Positions 54,829-63,938 of a stretch of DNA of 64,000 bases are shown here, one piece after another. A program made the position numbers and the translations under genes. The stretch is taken from contig CAXBGS010000006.1 in the NCBI GenBank assembly GCA_963975425.1, positions 348,096-412,095 on the forward strand. The letters run 5' to 3'. The notes beneath the pieces were generated by a model. It worked only from the letters and a program-made list of their open reading frames with translations, had not been told where the DNA came from and did not search any database. Numbering within the stretch: the first letter of the stretch is position 1; every line of letters starts with the position of its first letter. Source of the stretch: CAXBGS01 sp963975425 (GTDB lineage: Bacteria; Planctomycetota; Planctomycetia; Pirellulales; Pirellulaceae).

Positions 54829-55518
54829 ACGCCGTCTTACCGCACCATCGTGAATACGGCGCTCCGTGGTGGTGACGATGTTTTCCTGAAATGCGGAACG
54901 CCGAAAAGCCGGTATTGCGGCGGTGAGTTCTGCCGTGACGGCAACACGATCATACGGAGTTCCGCCTCAGCGGTCTCAAGCAACAACGGAAAAACGTCGT
55001 TACGGTAGACCGTGATCACGGTTCACTGTAACGGCGATCCGGATCGACGCGAATCCGCAATGAATGATCGCCGCAGAACCGTTCTTGCGTTTCTCCGCAA
55101 CCACGGCGTGGAGTTATTGCTGCGGGGCGGTCATCTACATGTGCGACTTGACACATCGCCGTGACTACGGCGGTACAAATTGACGGCAAGGAAACATTCA
55201 GGGCTGATTCTCAAGATCGGGAGCAGGGGGCTTAGATCAATTGACTCAATTTGCACCCGATTGCCATCAAGGATCGATTTCCGACGAAACTCCAATCCAT
55301 CCAACTCGATCGTTAAATACTCCGAGCAACAGGGCACCGCATTGATCACACTCAAGCATCTCGGACATGGCGGAGAGCCTTGCAACCCTTTTCGCGAGAG
55401 TCAAGCATCGGACTGACCCACGTAGCGAGAACGCGATGATTACCGTTAGTTGCGCGTCAGGGCGGACGTGTCTGCGTATTTCGAATCGCGCCTTGTCCAC
55501 AATTCGATAAAACGCTTT
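54829..55518. other. 690-bp gap with palindromes
   Basis: Contains ACCGTGATCACGGT at 55010-55023, a perfect 14-bp palindrome, and many CGG/GCCG-rich partial inverted repeats. Reading frames across it are short. It may be an oriT or regulatory region, but no relaxase or diagnostic nick site is visible. Confidence 0.4.
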
Positions 55519-55983
55519 TCAAGCGAGATTCTCCAGTGCGAGCACCGGCATGCCTGGCAAGTAGTGCTCCAGGTCGTAATCAAGTGTGTTCAGAGCAACG
55601 GCCAGATAGTAAGCGCGAACCAAAGTGCCCGCATCGTCACTGTGGCCGTGTTCGACCAGCAACGAGGATGCTTCCGCTGCCGCGATCGCGACGGAAACAG
55701 CCAAATCATACTCATGCAGAGTCGATCGCATTTGGTCCGTCTCAGCGGCACACGAGGTATCGGCAGGTGTTGTTTTGTCATACACACCAAGTCGGCTTGC
55801 CGAGAATGAATGAGCGGGCGTGTACTCCACGATCCAAGCATCGACGGCACGCCAAATTTCGAGCGTGCGTTCGACATAACCGTGCCGGTTCAGAACGATG
55901 CCCTCGCGATCCTTCTCGAGGACCGGTCGCGACTCCCGTAATTGTGCATTGTCGAAATCGATGGTGAGTTGCCGGTGTCCCAT
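55519..55983 (-). CDS. hypothetical protein of replicon module
   Basis: 154 residues from ATG 55983. HRQLTIDFDNAQLRESRPVL, then LEIWRAVDAWIVEY and YYLAVALNTLDYDLEHYLPG. Mostly helical, no family recognised. Divergent from the small-gene cassette starting at 56428. Confidence 0.65.
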   Translation of the reverse strand: MGHRQLTIDFDNAQLRESRPVLEKDREGIVLNRHGYVERTLEIWRAVDAWIVEYTPAHSFSASRLGVYDKTTPADTSCAAETDQMRSTLHEYDLAVSVAIAAAEASSLLVEHGHSDDAGTLVRAYYLAVALNTLDYDLEHYLPGMPVLALENLA

Positions 55984-56427
55984 GGTCGGAAAAATGTCAC
56001 ACCGCGTCGCCAGTGACAATCGATTTGACTCGCTCATCCACGACTTTTTTCCACCCTCGCGGACTGAACCTCAACTCCGATCCGACTTCAACTTCATCGT
56101 CGGCGTTCAAGCAGCCGGCTCGACTGATATAGCGATACCGATGAACCGAGTAGGGTGGTTGAAAAGGGGGCCTTGCCCCCGTCTTGGCAAGACCGTCGCT
56201 GTCGCTCCCCTCACGGCTCGCCGGCGGTGTCCCCAAATTTGTACCGGCAATGCATACGCATCACCGAACAAATCCGGGTGATCCCCCTCCGCCGACTCGG
56301 GTCATGGCCAAGCCTCCCCGCCTTTAAGTGGCAGCCACTGGTTTTATGGACGGCACGTTCCGCCGCAATTGCGGCGTCCCGTTCCACCACAAACCCAATG
56401 ACCATTTTGAAAAAGGAGACACACATC
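55984..56427. other. 444-bp gap with hairpins
   Basis: Holds GGGGGC-ctt-GCCCCC at 56166-56180, GTCTT-ggc-AAGAC at 56181-56193, and CGCCGCAATTGCGGCG, a 16-bp palindrome at 56361-56376. The gene at 56428 follows. Same style of hairpin spacing as in the left element at 8089-9312. Confidence 0.6.
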
Positions 56428-56823
56428 ATGGGAACACTCACAAAGCAAGAACTCAATCAATTCACTGGCGACTTGGAACGGTGGTGTCACCCGATTGGTC
56501 GCCGTGTGATCTACACGGCAGGCGTCAGGCATGTTGCTGAGAAAGGTAACGCGTACTGGCTGATCGATGCGATCGCCGGTCATTTAACCAGCCATGAATA
56601 CCTGCACGCAACGACCATCGATCCGCGTCTGTGTGACTTCATGGTCTGGACGCTCGAAACAAGCTGGAGCAAAACGGGGCAACTCTCTTCCCGTTCCAAC
56701 CTTGACGTGGAGCCGTGGATCACCGAACCGATTCCATTCACCGACTTTCCGCTTGATCGTATTGACATATGCGCCATGTCCGATCGCCAGCACTGGACGC
56801 TCTACCTGCCGAGCGAGCACTAA
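56428..56823 (+). CDS. DUF6876 family protein
   Basis: 131 residues from ATG 56428, AAAAGGAG upstream. Landmarks: LNQFTGDLERWCHP, IYTAGVRHVAEKGNAYWLIDAIAG, EPIPFTDFPLDRID and a C-terminal LYLPSEH. This matches a small family (DUF6876) found on plasmids and integrative elements of many bacteria. Biochemical role unknown; soluble. Confidence 0.85.
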   Translation: MGTLTKQELNQFTGDLERWCHPIGRRVIYTAGVRHVAEKGNAYWLIDAIAGHLTSHEYLHATTIDPRLCDFMVWTLETSWSKTGQLSSRSNLDVEPWITEPIPFTDFPLDRIDICAMSDRQHWTLYLPSEH

Positions 56824-56829
56824 GCATCA

Positions 56830-56855
56830 TGGCGGTGCAATCATGCACCGCCATC
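56830..56855 (+). other. perfect hairpin between small genes
   Basis: ATGGCGGTGCA-atca-TGCACCGCCAT: an 11-bp stem between the DUF6876 gene and 56878. Confidence 0.75.
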
Positions 56856-56877
56856 ACCAACCGAAAGGAAACCAACG

Positions 56878-57099
56878 ATGAAGAACCAAATCGACATTCA
56901 AACCCACGCTTACATCAGCATCTTAACGGAAACGAAAGAAGCAACTCTTGAAGAGCTAAATGACTTTCTAGACAAGCTGGGAGCGGACGAGATCGACCCA
57001 AATTTTTCGCAGGATGAGATTCGCATCTATTTCGACAACGAAACGCGGTCGCGAATGGATAACGCAATGAAGCTGATCGAACACCGTTTGAAGAATTAA
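56878..57099 (+). CDS. small acidic hypothetical protein
   Basis: 73 residues from ATG 56878 with GAAAGGAA upstream. ATLEELNDFLDKLGADEIDP and an acidic, helical composition; no family recognised. Confidence 0.65.
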   Translation: MKNQIDIQTHAYISILTETKEATLEELNDFLDKLGADEIDPNFSQDEIRIYFDNETRSRMDNAMKLIEHRLKN

Positions 57100-57182
57100 A
57101 AACCAGGGGCGTCGATCTCGGTTGACGCTCCGCTGCCATTCGTGCCGTACAGGGCACGCTATGAAAAGAAAGGACACAAGAC

Positions 57183-57659
57183 ATGACACTCACCGATCTA
57201 CATGAACCGAACAAATTGATCCGAATGCACTACCCCGGGCCTTACGGGTTCCAGGCGGGCATCGATGGCCTCGACCATACCTATGAAATCCTGTGCCAAT
57301 TCACGCAGACATGCTTGGCTTCGGTGCGGTACTGGAACGATGGCCGACGGGCGAAAGCACGCGCGACTCGCATCGTCGACGCATTGAACGACTTCGGCCT
57401 GGCACCCGCCACCAAGAGCGACATTCCACGCCGCTTCACGCTCCAGTCGACGCCTCTCCCGCCGAACGTGTTTGACATCGTCTCGTCGCGTACAGAAGCA
57501 TTCGTCATCGGGATTGAAAACCGCGATTACTTTCAGGCTGCACTCATCGGTATGTGGTTCGTCGACGCTTTAAACGTCGCGAGTATGACTTGGCGACAAT
57601 CCAAGTCTGGTCGAGGGAATTCCCCCGCGGTCACTCAACCGAAAGGAAGCACACGATGA
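57183..57659 (+). CDS. hypothetical protein of small-gene cassette
   Basis: 158 residues from ATG 57183; AGAAAGGACACAAGAC upstream. Landmarks MHYPGPYGFQAGIDGLDHTY and FQAALIGMWFVDALNVA. Unrecognised. The stop overlaps the next start (ATGA at 57656). Confidence 0.68.
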   Translation: MTLTDLHEPNKLIRMHYPGPYGFQAGIDGLDHTYEILCQFTQTCLASVRYWNDGRRAKARATRIVDALNDFGLAPATKSDIPRRFTLQSTPLPPNVFDIVSSRTEAFVIGIENRDYFQAALIGMWFVDALNVASMTWRQSKSGRGNSPAVTQPKGSTR

Positions 57660-57955
57660 CCCACAAGAAAATCACACTTGAGAAAACATTCCATGACGAC
57701 CTCTGCGATTGCGAGGGCGAACTCACCGCAATGGTCTCGCTAAAGCTGGAAGCCCAAATCGATGGCATGCAAACGCTCATTGTTGAAACAGCATACATCG
57801 GTAGCGTCGATTTTTTGGATGAGACAACCGTCGCGGCACTACAGGACCAATGTCGCTACGACGTGAACTACATCTCCGTGTATGAAGGTGATTTCGTTCT
57901 CTGTATTCAATCCAAGCGTGGTGGACGAATTCAAGCGGAGCACACCGAGATTTGA
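57656..57955 (+). CDS. small hypothetical protein
   Basis: 99 residues from ATG 57656; the longer frame from 57554 runs inside the previous gene. KITLEKTFHDDLCDCEGELT, then VETAYIGSVDFLDETTVAAL; beta-rich. No family recognised. Confidence 0.65.
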   Translation: MTHKKITLEKTFHDDLCDCEGELTAMVSLKLEAQIDGMQTLIVETAYIGSVDFLDETTVAALQDQCRYDVNYISVYEGDFVLCIQSKRGGRIQAEHTEI

Positions 57956-58096
57956 CATCCGGTGCAAATTATTGAATTTCTTGTTGACGCTTCGCTTTGA
58001 TCTGTGGCACAAACGGCGCACCGGTGAAAACAAAGCGAGTAGGGCACTCACATGACACGTTTACAAGGTATCGCCCGCCCGAATGCGTAGGGCGGC

Positions 58097-58897
58097 ATGA
58101 GCAAAGAACAATTCTCCATTGCGGCGAGCAGACCGATTTTGGATTTGATCGACCGTGCGGGTGATCAGGCGGGACTCAGTCGCGGCCAGGCATTCGAAGA
58201 CTTTCTAACGTGCACCCGCTGTGCTCTTGGCGGTCAAACGATGGAAGATGAATATCTTAGCATCGTTACAAAAGGTTACGACAAAGGCGAGCCGGGAAGG
58301 CGCGGAATCGACCACATCAGCCGTGCGTTTGGGCTGCTCGTCAAGGCGATGGAAGACACGGGGCAGGACGTTCTCGGTGACATCTTTACAGGCGGGATCA
58401 CGTACGGTGAACGCGGCCAGTTCTTTACACCCGATTGCGTTACCGATCTGGTGTCGGCACTGATGACCGGCGGGGATGCGGAGGAGGGGTCAAAGCAAAA
58501 CTTACAGAGCATCAACGATCCAGCATGCGGGTCAGGGCGGTTTTTGCTCTCCATGGGCAAGCAAAACCCACGCCGCGAATTTGTCGGCCAGGACGTTGAT
58601 CATCGGTGTGCCCAAATGACGGCGATCAATCTCGGACTGAATGGGCTTCGCGGGTGGGCCGTTTGGCAAAACACACTCTCGCTTGAATGCTTCCGCGTTT
58701 ACAAGATTGGCATGTTCTTCAACGGAGCGGCCGCGGGCGTGATCCGCGAGGTTCCCAAAGAACGATCACCATTCCACTACACCGCCATTCAGAACTTGAT
58801 GGACAGAAGGCAAGAGATCCCAGACACCACGCAGCCCGCTGACACAATGCCCGATGCGCCGAACCCGTGCGATCTGTCGCAGCTCGATTTGTTCTAA
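58097..58897 (+). CDS. N6-DNA methylase-like protein lacking NPPY
   Basis: 266 residues. GQFFTPDCVTDLVSALM and NDPACGSGRFLLSM (motif I, SAM binding) match type I/orphan N6-methylases, followed by FVGQDVDHRCAQMTAINLGL. The catalytic NPPY/NPPF motif expected some 50-70 residues later is absent; the region reads GWAVWQNTLSLECF. It may therefore be an inactive or altered methylase; this kind of protein recurs on plasmids. Confidence 0.8.
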   Translation: MSKEQFSIAASRPILDLIDRAGDQAGLSRGQAFEDFLTCTRCALGGQTMEDEYLSIVTKGYDKGEPGRRGIDHISRAFGLLVKAMEDTGQDVLGDIFTGGITYGERGQFFTPDCVTDLVSALMTGGDAEEGSKQNLQSINDPACGSGRFLLSMGKQNPRREFVGQDVDHRCAQMTAINLGLNGLRGWAVWQNTLSLECFRVYKIGMFFNGAAAGVIREVPKERSPFHYTAIQNLMDRRQEIPDTTQPADTMPDAPNPCDLSQLDLF

Positions 58898-59000
58898 AAC
58901 ACGCGTGTTGCGGCGACGGGATCGAGATATTGGGTGGAGTGGGTTCTGTCTCCGCACGATTCGTGTCGTCGCGATTAGCCGCCTAAAAAGGCGACGACCA

Positions 59001-59183
59001 GTGGCAACCTCTGAATCCAATGCTGAACTTCTGAACCTGCTTCTGGCTGAACTCGATGAAATGAAAGACGAAACGATTAAAGAGAATGTCTTGATGCAGT
59101 CGCTGACACGGGCGGTTTCCATGAAGGATCTCCGGCTGCTAGCGTCAGCATCGATGCCGCTCGCCAGCTCCGAAAAACGGTGA
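59001..59183 (+). CDS. small helical hypothetical protein
   Basis: 60 residues from GTG 59001 with AAGG upstream. AELLNLLLAELDEMKDETIK is strongly helical. Unrecognised; it lies between the methylase and the toxin module. Confidence 0.45.
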   Translation: MATSESNAELLNLLLAELDEMKDETIKENVLMQSLTRAVSMKDLRLLASASMPLASSEKR

Positions 59184-59302
59184 TTTCAACGTCAGAGAAA
59201 TGCGATGTGTATGGCCTCTTCATCCGCTCGGATCCTGCGTCGATTTTGCTTGCTGGAATCGTCGCATTCATGCTACGATGAAGACATCTGGAAAGATTAG
59301 GA

Positions 59303-59629
59303 ATGATGGCCATGACTTACGAACTTCCCCACGATTTAGAACAAGACATCGCTCGAGCCTACGAGACGGGCGATCTCGCTTCCGCAATCGAAAGTCTGAC
59401 GGCCGCGTTCAGGAAGCGGCGCGGCGAGAGCGTCAGCCGGGTGAACCCTATTGATAACATGAGAGATTCCATCTCACTGGATGAACTCACTCAAGCACAG
59501 GGGTCCAAGGTCGTCCGGGACTACAGAGACCTCATGGTCAACATCGCCCCAGAGGGCGAAACATCGGAAGACTTTCTCAAGCCCATTTACGACGCAAGAG
59601 ATGCCGACCAGGATCGGGATCTATTTTGA
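59303..59629 (+). CDS. antitoxin-like partner of PIN toxin
   Basis: 108 residues (ATG 59303, or ATG 59312 MTYELPHDLEQDIARAY). An acidic Lys-poor C-terminal tail (DARDADQDRDLF) and a helical N-terminus are what antitoxins of PIN toxins usually show. It overlaps the toxin gene start (TGATG at 59627-59631). Confidence 0.6.
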   Translation: MMAMTYELPHDLEQDIARAYETGDLASAIESLTAAFRKRRGESVSRVNPIDNMRDSISLDELTQAQGSKVVRDYRDLMVNIAPEGETSEDFLKPIYDARDADQDRDLF

Positions 59630-60036
59630 TGCGGGTACTGGTTGACACGGATGTCGTCTCATACGGATTGAGAAGTGATCCGCTCTTCGATGAATTCTAC
59701 GGTCCGGCCCTTGATCACGCTGAACCGTATGTTTCCTTCATGACAATCGGTGAGTTAGAACACGGTGCTGCTCTTCGCAGTTGGGGTGAGAGACGCACTG
59801 GCGAGATGCGGTCTTATCTCAAGTCGCGTTTTACAATCATCCCGTCGACCACCGCGATTTGTCGTCAGTACGGGGCCTTGATGGCATTTGCGAGAGCCAA
59901 AGGCCGGGCACTGAACTTTGGCGATGGATGGATCGCAGCAACGGCTGTTGTCTACGGCATATCTCTCATGACCAACAATCGACGCGACTTTGAGTATTTG
60001 CCCGGTTTGCAGCTCATCACCCGAGACGGAAATTGA
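59629..60036 (+). CDS. PIN-domain ribonuclease toxin (VapC-like)
   Basis: 135 residues from ATG 59629. PIN motifs: VLVDTDVVSYG (first Asp), FMTIGELEHGAALR (Glu), NFGDGWIAATAVVYG (Asp pair) and LMTNNRRDFEYLPGL (final Asp region). VapC toxins cut specific RNAs when their antitoxin is lost, which stabilises plasmids. Placement on a replicon backbone fits. Confidence 0.88.
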   Translation: MRVLVDTDVVSYGLRSDPLFDEFYGPALDHAEPYVSFMTIGELEHGAALRSWGERRTGEMRSYLKSRFTIIPSTTAICRQYGALMAFARAKGRALNFGDGWIAATAVVYGISLMTNNRRDFEYLPGLQLITRDGN

Positions 60037-60037
60037 A

Positions 60038-60363
60038 ATGCCATTGTCGCGTGATTTTATCGAGACGATCAAAAAGCAAGCGGACAACGAGTAAGGCCTT
60101 CCGCATCGGCGTTTGTCTGCGGGGAACCTGATGCTGGACGCAACATCCTTCGCGACTATGTGAAAGCCACCATCGGCTTTGAAGAATTAGCGCGCCGGCT
60201 GGATTTAACCTCGTCGAGTGTGAAGCGTATGCTCGGCCCAAAAGGTAATCCAAGCATGAACAACCTTGCCGCCATCATGGAAGCGTTGCAACAAAACGAA
60301 GGCATCGTTCTTGGCGTCGTCAAAAAACGTCGATCTCAACAACGGAAACGCGAACCGGCGTGA
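60038..60363 (+). pseudogene. frame-disrupted HigA-like antitoxin
   Basis: ATG 60038 reads MPLSRDFIETIKK, the family start, but hits a stop at once after NE. The expected continuation appears in another frame as GEPDAGRNILRDYVKATIGF, then EELARRLDLTSSSVKRMLGP, KGNPSMNNLAAIMEALQ. That is the HigA-type addiction-module antitoxin end to end, broken by at least one frame change near 60094-60130. A short part from GTG 60160 could still be made (67 residues). No HigB toxin is beside it. Confidence 0.75.
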
Positions 60364-61177
60364 AAAATGTCGTTCGCGAGACTATCCGAGATGCTTCGGG
60401 TTCGTGAGTCGGCCGATGGTCACAGCAATTGCCGGAATCACCAATGCCTTCCTGACACGCATCTTTTATTTCCTCTTGCAAACCGCGACGGCAGATTCTG
60501 CCAGTCTGATTTAACCGCGTATAACCCACTTTATACGCGGTATAAATGGAGTGTCAATTGAAAGTGTGAGTCTCTTCTTCATATCGAATTCGAACTACTT
60601 TCGCCTTCTGGTCCATTCTTGCGACGAGTGTTGAGCAGGGGATCGAGGCAGTCGTGCTTGCGGCAGAAAGAACGCGTCCGCTGTACATACTTCGACCTGT
60701 GCGACATCGTGTATGACAGCACGAGGCTTTGGAATCGTGGCGTTTGTCATGACGCCGGTACTTTGGCACAAGGCCCTTCAGCTAGGCAAAAGCGAATTCT
60801 TTTCTGTGTGTAAATTCTTAAAATGAACTCCTTTGCGACGAATTCAGCGGAACATCCAAATGAACAGAGGAGCATCCCGTTTTTGAAATTCGCGATCCAT
60901 GTCTTTCGTCGTTGTAACCGCATTCTCCGGTGCACAGTTCTGCTGCGTGACAATGTGAACGGAAAGATATCGGGAAAGTTGTTTTTGAGAACTTTTTGAG
61001 ATTTGTCTTGACTCGCCAGAATCCGATTCTTAGGTTTTGCGTATGGGCAGAACGATTCTTGGCGAGTTGTCACACTCGCAATCCCACGTTGGCATTTTAG
61101 TTTGCTGATGTTTCGAGCGGGTTTGCTCTTGATTGACGAATTGGTCACACGCACATCAATTTCGGGAGGGCGGTTTC
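60364..61177. other. 814-bp gap
   Basis: No supported gene; the minus-strand frame 60554-60769 has no family features. It contains the inverted repeat at 60514-60541. A sequence TTGACT near 61010 might be part of a promoter for the gene at 61178. Confidence 0.5.
60514..60541 (+). promoter_or_regulatory. palindrome, possible terminator or operator
   Basis: ACCGCGTATAA-cccact-TTATACGCGGT: an 11-bp perfect stem with 6-base loop, flanked by TTTA and ATAAA. It may end the toxin-antitoxin transcription or bind a regulator. Confidence 0.5.
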
Positions 61178-62335
61178 GTGCGAAAACGTACGTGGATCGG
61201 GGCGTTCTTGAACTGCCTCCGGCGAATATTATCTCTGTTGTTGCTAGTGGCCACTACCGCGAGTTGTCTTGGGGCTGACAACCCCTCGACTACGGAAGAG
61301 CCTGCTTTCGTGATCGAAAAAGATGTTCCGATCGGCATGGTAATGGGACGCTATCACGTCGTTGTCGATCTCGGTCCGTTGCCGATGGGTGTCACCGGCA
61401 TCGCCAAGCTAAAGCTCATAAATCCGCACCAAGTAAATTTCTCAGTTAACGCGTTGGAGCTGGGATGCAGTTGTACGTCTGCAGAAATTTCCGCTGATGA
61501 AATCGGGCCGAATTCATCGGCAACATTGATCGTGACGCTGTCAACTCGACCCACAAGCAGGAGCCAGAATGTTTCAGTTTCTGTGACTCTGGTTTCAAAG
61601 GCTGACAAATCGAAAAATGTAACGATGGCTTTGCGTTATTCATTGGCTGGTCTGATGGCGTTTGCCGGTACTTCGTATGCTCAAGAAGTCGATGCGAGCC
61701 TTGATCGCCAGACGGTTACGATACCGTTTTTGATGACTGATCCTGTTACCGCGAAAGATGTTACTTTCGAAATTGTTCCGGCCAGTGACGGAGTGGTCGC
61801 AAGTTTGGTTAAAAAAGAGGGGAAGCACTTCGTGACGGTCGTGTTTGATCCCGTTTTCGTTTCCGACGAAAGTATGCCGCTATCGGTTATCGCTCGAGAT
61901 GAGTCACGAGATTTGACAGACACATTGCCGCTCTTGTTGTGCAAACGTAAGTATTTGGAAATTACGCCTCGGACACTGCGTTTCCAGAGCGAGGATGAGC
62001 AGCTTATTGCGGCGTGTTTGTTGCGTTACCGTCCTCCTCTCGTCGAATCAAAACAGGCAGATGCGGATAACGATTCGAAGGAAGGGGCGATTAATATGGA
62101 GGCATCGCTTGGCGACGTGAAGCTAAACGTTCGCGCCAAGAAGCTGGGGCGAGGGATCTATCGCGTATTTTTACAGGGTTCAAAAAACAAGTTGCAAGAA
62201 AGCTTAGCTGAAGAAAAAAAACCTAGTGTCCAGTGGCGTGTTACAACACCGGACAAAGTCTACTCTGTTGAGTCCCTGCTGTCGGTGGGCTCGTCTGTTT
62301 CGTTTTCTCCAACTACAGAAGAAGGTGAGTCATGA
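61178..62335 (+). CDS. secreted DUF1573-like protein
   Basis: 385 residues from GTG 61178 (GGGAGGG 7 bases upstream). Signal peptide (RRILSLLLLVATTASCLG). LELGCSCTSAEISADEIGPN and STRPTSRSQNVSVSVTL match the DUF1573 pattern 'GC-x-C-T' followed by beta strands, often in envelope proteins of planctomycetes and Bacteroidetes. A second beta-sandwich occupies the C-terminal half. Overlaps the next gene (ATGA). Confidence 0.8.
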   Translation: MRKRTWIGAFLNCLRRILSLLLLVATTASCLGADNPSTTEEPAFVIEKDVPIGMVMGRYHVVVDLGPLPMGVTGIAKLKLINPHQVNFSVNALELGCSCTSAEISADEIGPNSSATLIVTLSTRPTSRSQNVSVSVTLVSKADKSKNVTMALRYSLAGLMAFAGTSYAQEVDASLDRQTVTIPFLMTDPVTAKDVTFEIVPASDGVVASLVKKEGKHFVTVVFDPVFVSDESMPLSVIARDESRDLTDTLPLLLCKRKYLEITPRTLRFQSEDEQLIAACLLRYRPPLVESKQADADNDSKEGAINMEASLGDVKLNVRAKKLGRGIYRVFLQGSKNKLQESLAEEKKPSVQWRVTTPDKVYSVESLLSVGSSVSFSPTTEEGES

Positions 62336-62772
62336 ACGTTCGTCTAGCAGCTGTGTTCGGTTCTGCACTGATCGTGAGTTCCCTTGCAAGTGCTCAGTGT
62401 ATGTACTTCTGGTCTGAACCGTGCGATTGGCATGAAGACAACTTTGGGTACTATCAAAATACGAGTGGATGTGCAGATCAAACTTGCGACGACGACGGGG
62501 AAGGGAATTTGGAATGCCCTGGCGACGATGTGTACAACTATACCGCCAATGACACAGACGTTTACGCGGAAGACGGCTCCACTGGTTACGACTCTTTGTC
62601 GTGGACGACCGGAGCGACATGCGTGCAAAAAAGGTCTTGTGAAGACTGCCAGACCCCAATCCCCTTTGCTCCACCCCCTGGTTGTTTATTTGCTTCGGGA
62701 TCTAGCTGGACCGATTTCCTTTGGGGATCTACCATTTCAGGCTCCGGCACCTGCGACGAATCGGAGTGGTGA
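62332..62772 (+). CDS. secreted Cys-rich protein
   Basis: 146 residues. Signal peptide (VRLAAVFGSALIVSSLASAQ). Then an acidic, Cys- and Trp-rich body: CMYFWSEPCDWHEDNF, GCADQTCDDDGEG, CVQKRSCEDCQTP and a C-terminal SGTCDESEW. Nine or more Cys suggest disulfides. No family recognised. Its stop precedes the next start by 80 bp. Confidence 0.75.
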   Translation: MNVRLAAVFGSALIVSSLASAQCMYFWSEPCDWHEDNFGYYQNTSGCADQTCDDDGEGNLECPGDDVYNYTANDTDVYAEDGSTGYDSLSWTTGATCVQKRSCEDCQTPIPFAPPPGCLFASGSSWTDFLWGSTISGSGTCDESEW

Positions 62773-62852
62773 TCGTCGCAGGTTCCTCACCATTTTGATT
62801 CCGTTCCGCACTCGTCGTCCATTGTTGTCCTCTTGCAAGCGATCGATCTGTC

Positions 62853-63818
62853 ATGCGTTGGGTTTTCAATATTCGTTTCGCAACATTCCTTTTGATTCTG
62901 CTTTGTTGCAGGCTAGGCGATTCAGACGAGGCGGCCGAACATGAAGAAGCTGTGTCGCTTGTGTCCGGCTATTTTGCAAACTTCGAAGCAGTCGAGTCGT
63001 TTGATGTGCTTTGGACATGCGAGTCTCAGTGGGTTGGTGAAAACGGATATATCGAGGAAGGAGTGTCGTCCGGCCGTCTGATTGTTGATCCTGAGAAGAG
63101 CCGATGTTGTAGTGTACTAGATCGCTCCCGGACGGAGCTCGTTGCGACGAAGGATGGTGCGATTGAGAAACGTTCAATGGCACTTGACGTTGTGGTGTCT
63201 GACGGGAAAGAGTCCTGGTCGCGTAGTGTTCCTCAGCCAGCGTCGCGGATGAAAAGTACGAAGATAGGAGATGTACTGCGTCACAACAGCACCGTTTTCC
63301 TACCAGCGATCGGGGTCGTTGCATTTCCTGTCTTCTATGGTCAAGCTCCGGACTTTAGAGATCTAATTGACGGCACAAGGTACGGAGGCGTGCGATATAA
63401 GCTCATGGGTGAAGGAGTGAATTCTCAAACCGTCAGCTACGAAACACCGGTCGCCGGTGTTTTTACGATCAAGCGAACGACGGCGTTAGATAGTTCAAGT
63501 TTTACCCCGACTAAGTATAGTGAAACAGCCGTTTATCCCGACGGAAAAGTGTTTCCAAAGGTACGTGAGAGCTATCGCTTTACCGAGCACGATGGTCTCT
63601 ACTTACCGGTTGGGATTTCCGGTGAGAAGCACAACAAAAAAACTGTCGGCGAGACGAAGGTAAAAGGCATCGAAATGTATGACGTGCGAATTCGGTGGTT
63701 CTCAATTAATGAACCGATGGGCGAGGAATACTTTAGCCCACACATTCTCAACGACATTAAGAGAATAACGGATCTGGTTGACCTGAAATTGCTTGATGAA
63801 GAAGTGGAAACGAAATAG
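62853..63818 (+). CDS. secreted hypothetical protein
   Basis: 321 residues with a signal peptide (FNIRFATFLLILLCCRLG). The body is beta-rich with FEAVESFDVLWTCESQWVGE and PKVRESYRFTEHDGLYLPVG, a layout shared by many planctomycete LolA/DUF1571-like or outer-membrane-lipoprotein-sorting-like proteins; the match is loose. Third gene of the secreted run, closed by the terminator at 63909. Confidence 0.78.
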   Translation: MRWVFNIRFATFLLILLCCRLGDSDEAAEHEEAVSLVSGYFANFEAVESFDVLWTCESQWVGENGYIEEGVSSGRLIVDPEKSRCCSVLDRSRTELVATKDGAIEKRSMALDVVVSDGKESWSRSVPQPASRMKSTKIGDVLRHNSTVFLPAIGVVAFPVFYGQAPDFRDLIDGTRYGGVRYKLMGEGVNSQTVSYETPVAGVFTIKRTTALDSSSFTPTKYSETAVYPDGKVFPKVRESYRFTEHDGLYLPVGISGEKHNKKTVGETKVKGIEMYDVRIRWFSINEPMGEEYFSPHILNDIKRITDLVDLKLLDEEVETK

Positions 63819-63908
63819 GCCTGCAGCTACAGTTTCTGCTCGTACCGGTCGAGTATGCAGCATTTGAAGGCTCAACGTCCGATAAGTAGAAGTTGCGTTG
63901 CATAGCCC

Positions 63909-63938
63909 AAGCGGTCGCCGAAAGGTTGGCCGCTTTTT
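63909..63938 (+). terminator. intrinsic terminator
   Basis: AAGCGG-tcgcc / ggttgg-CCGCTT around a GAAA loop, followed by TTTTTCTT. It ends the secreted-protein run. Confidence 0.8.

Noticed and set aside
54837..55416. short frames in the gap after the TOPRIM gene
   Set aside because: All below 85 codons, in conflict with each other, over palindromic DNA.
60554..60769. 71-codon minus-strand frame
   Set aside because: No recognisable motif, Cys/Arg/Ser-rich, no start signal.
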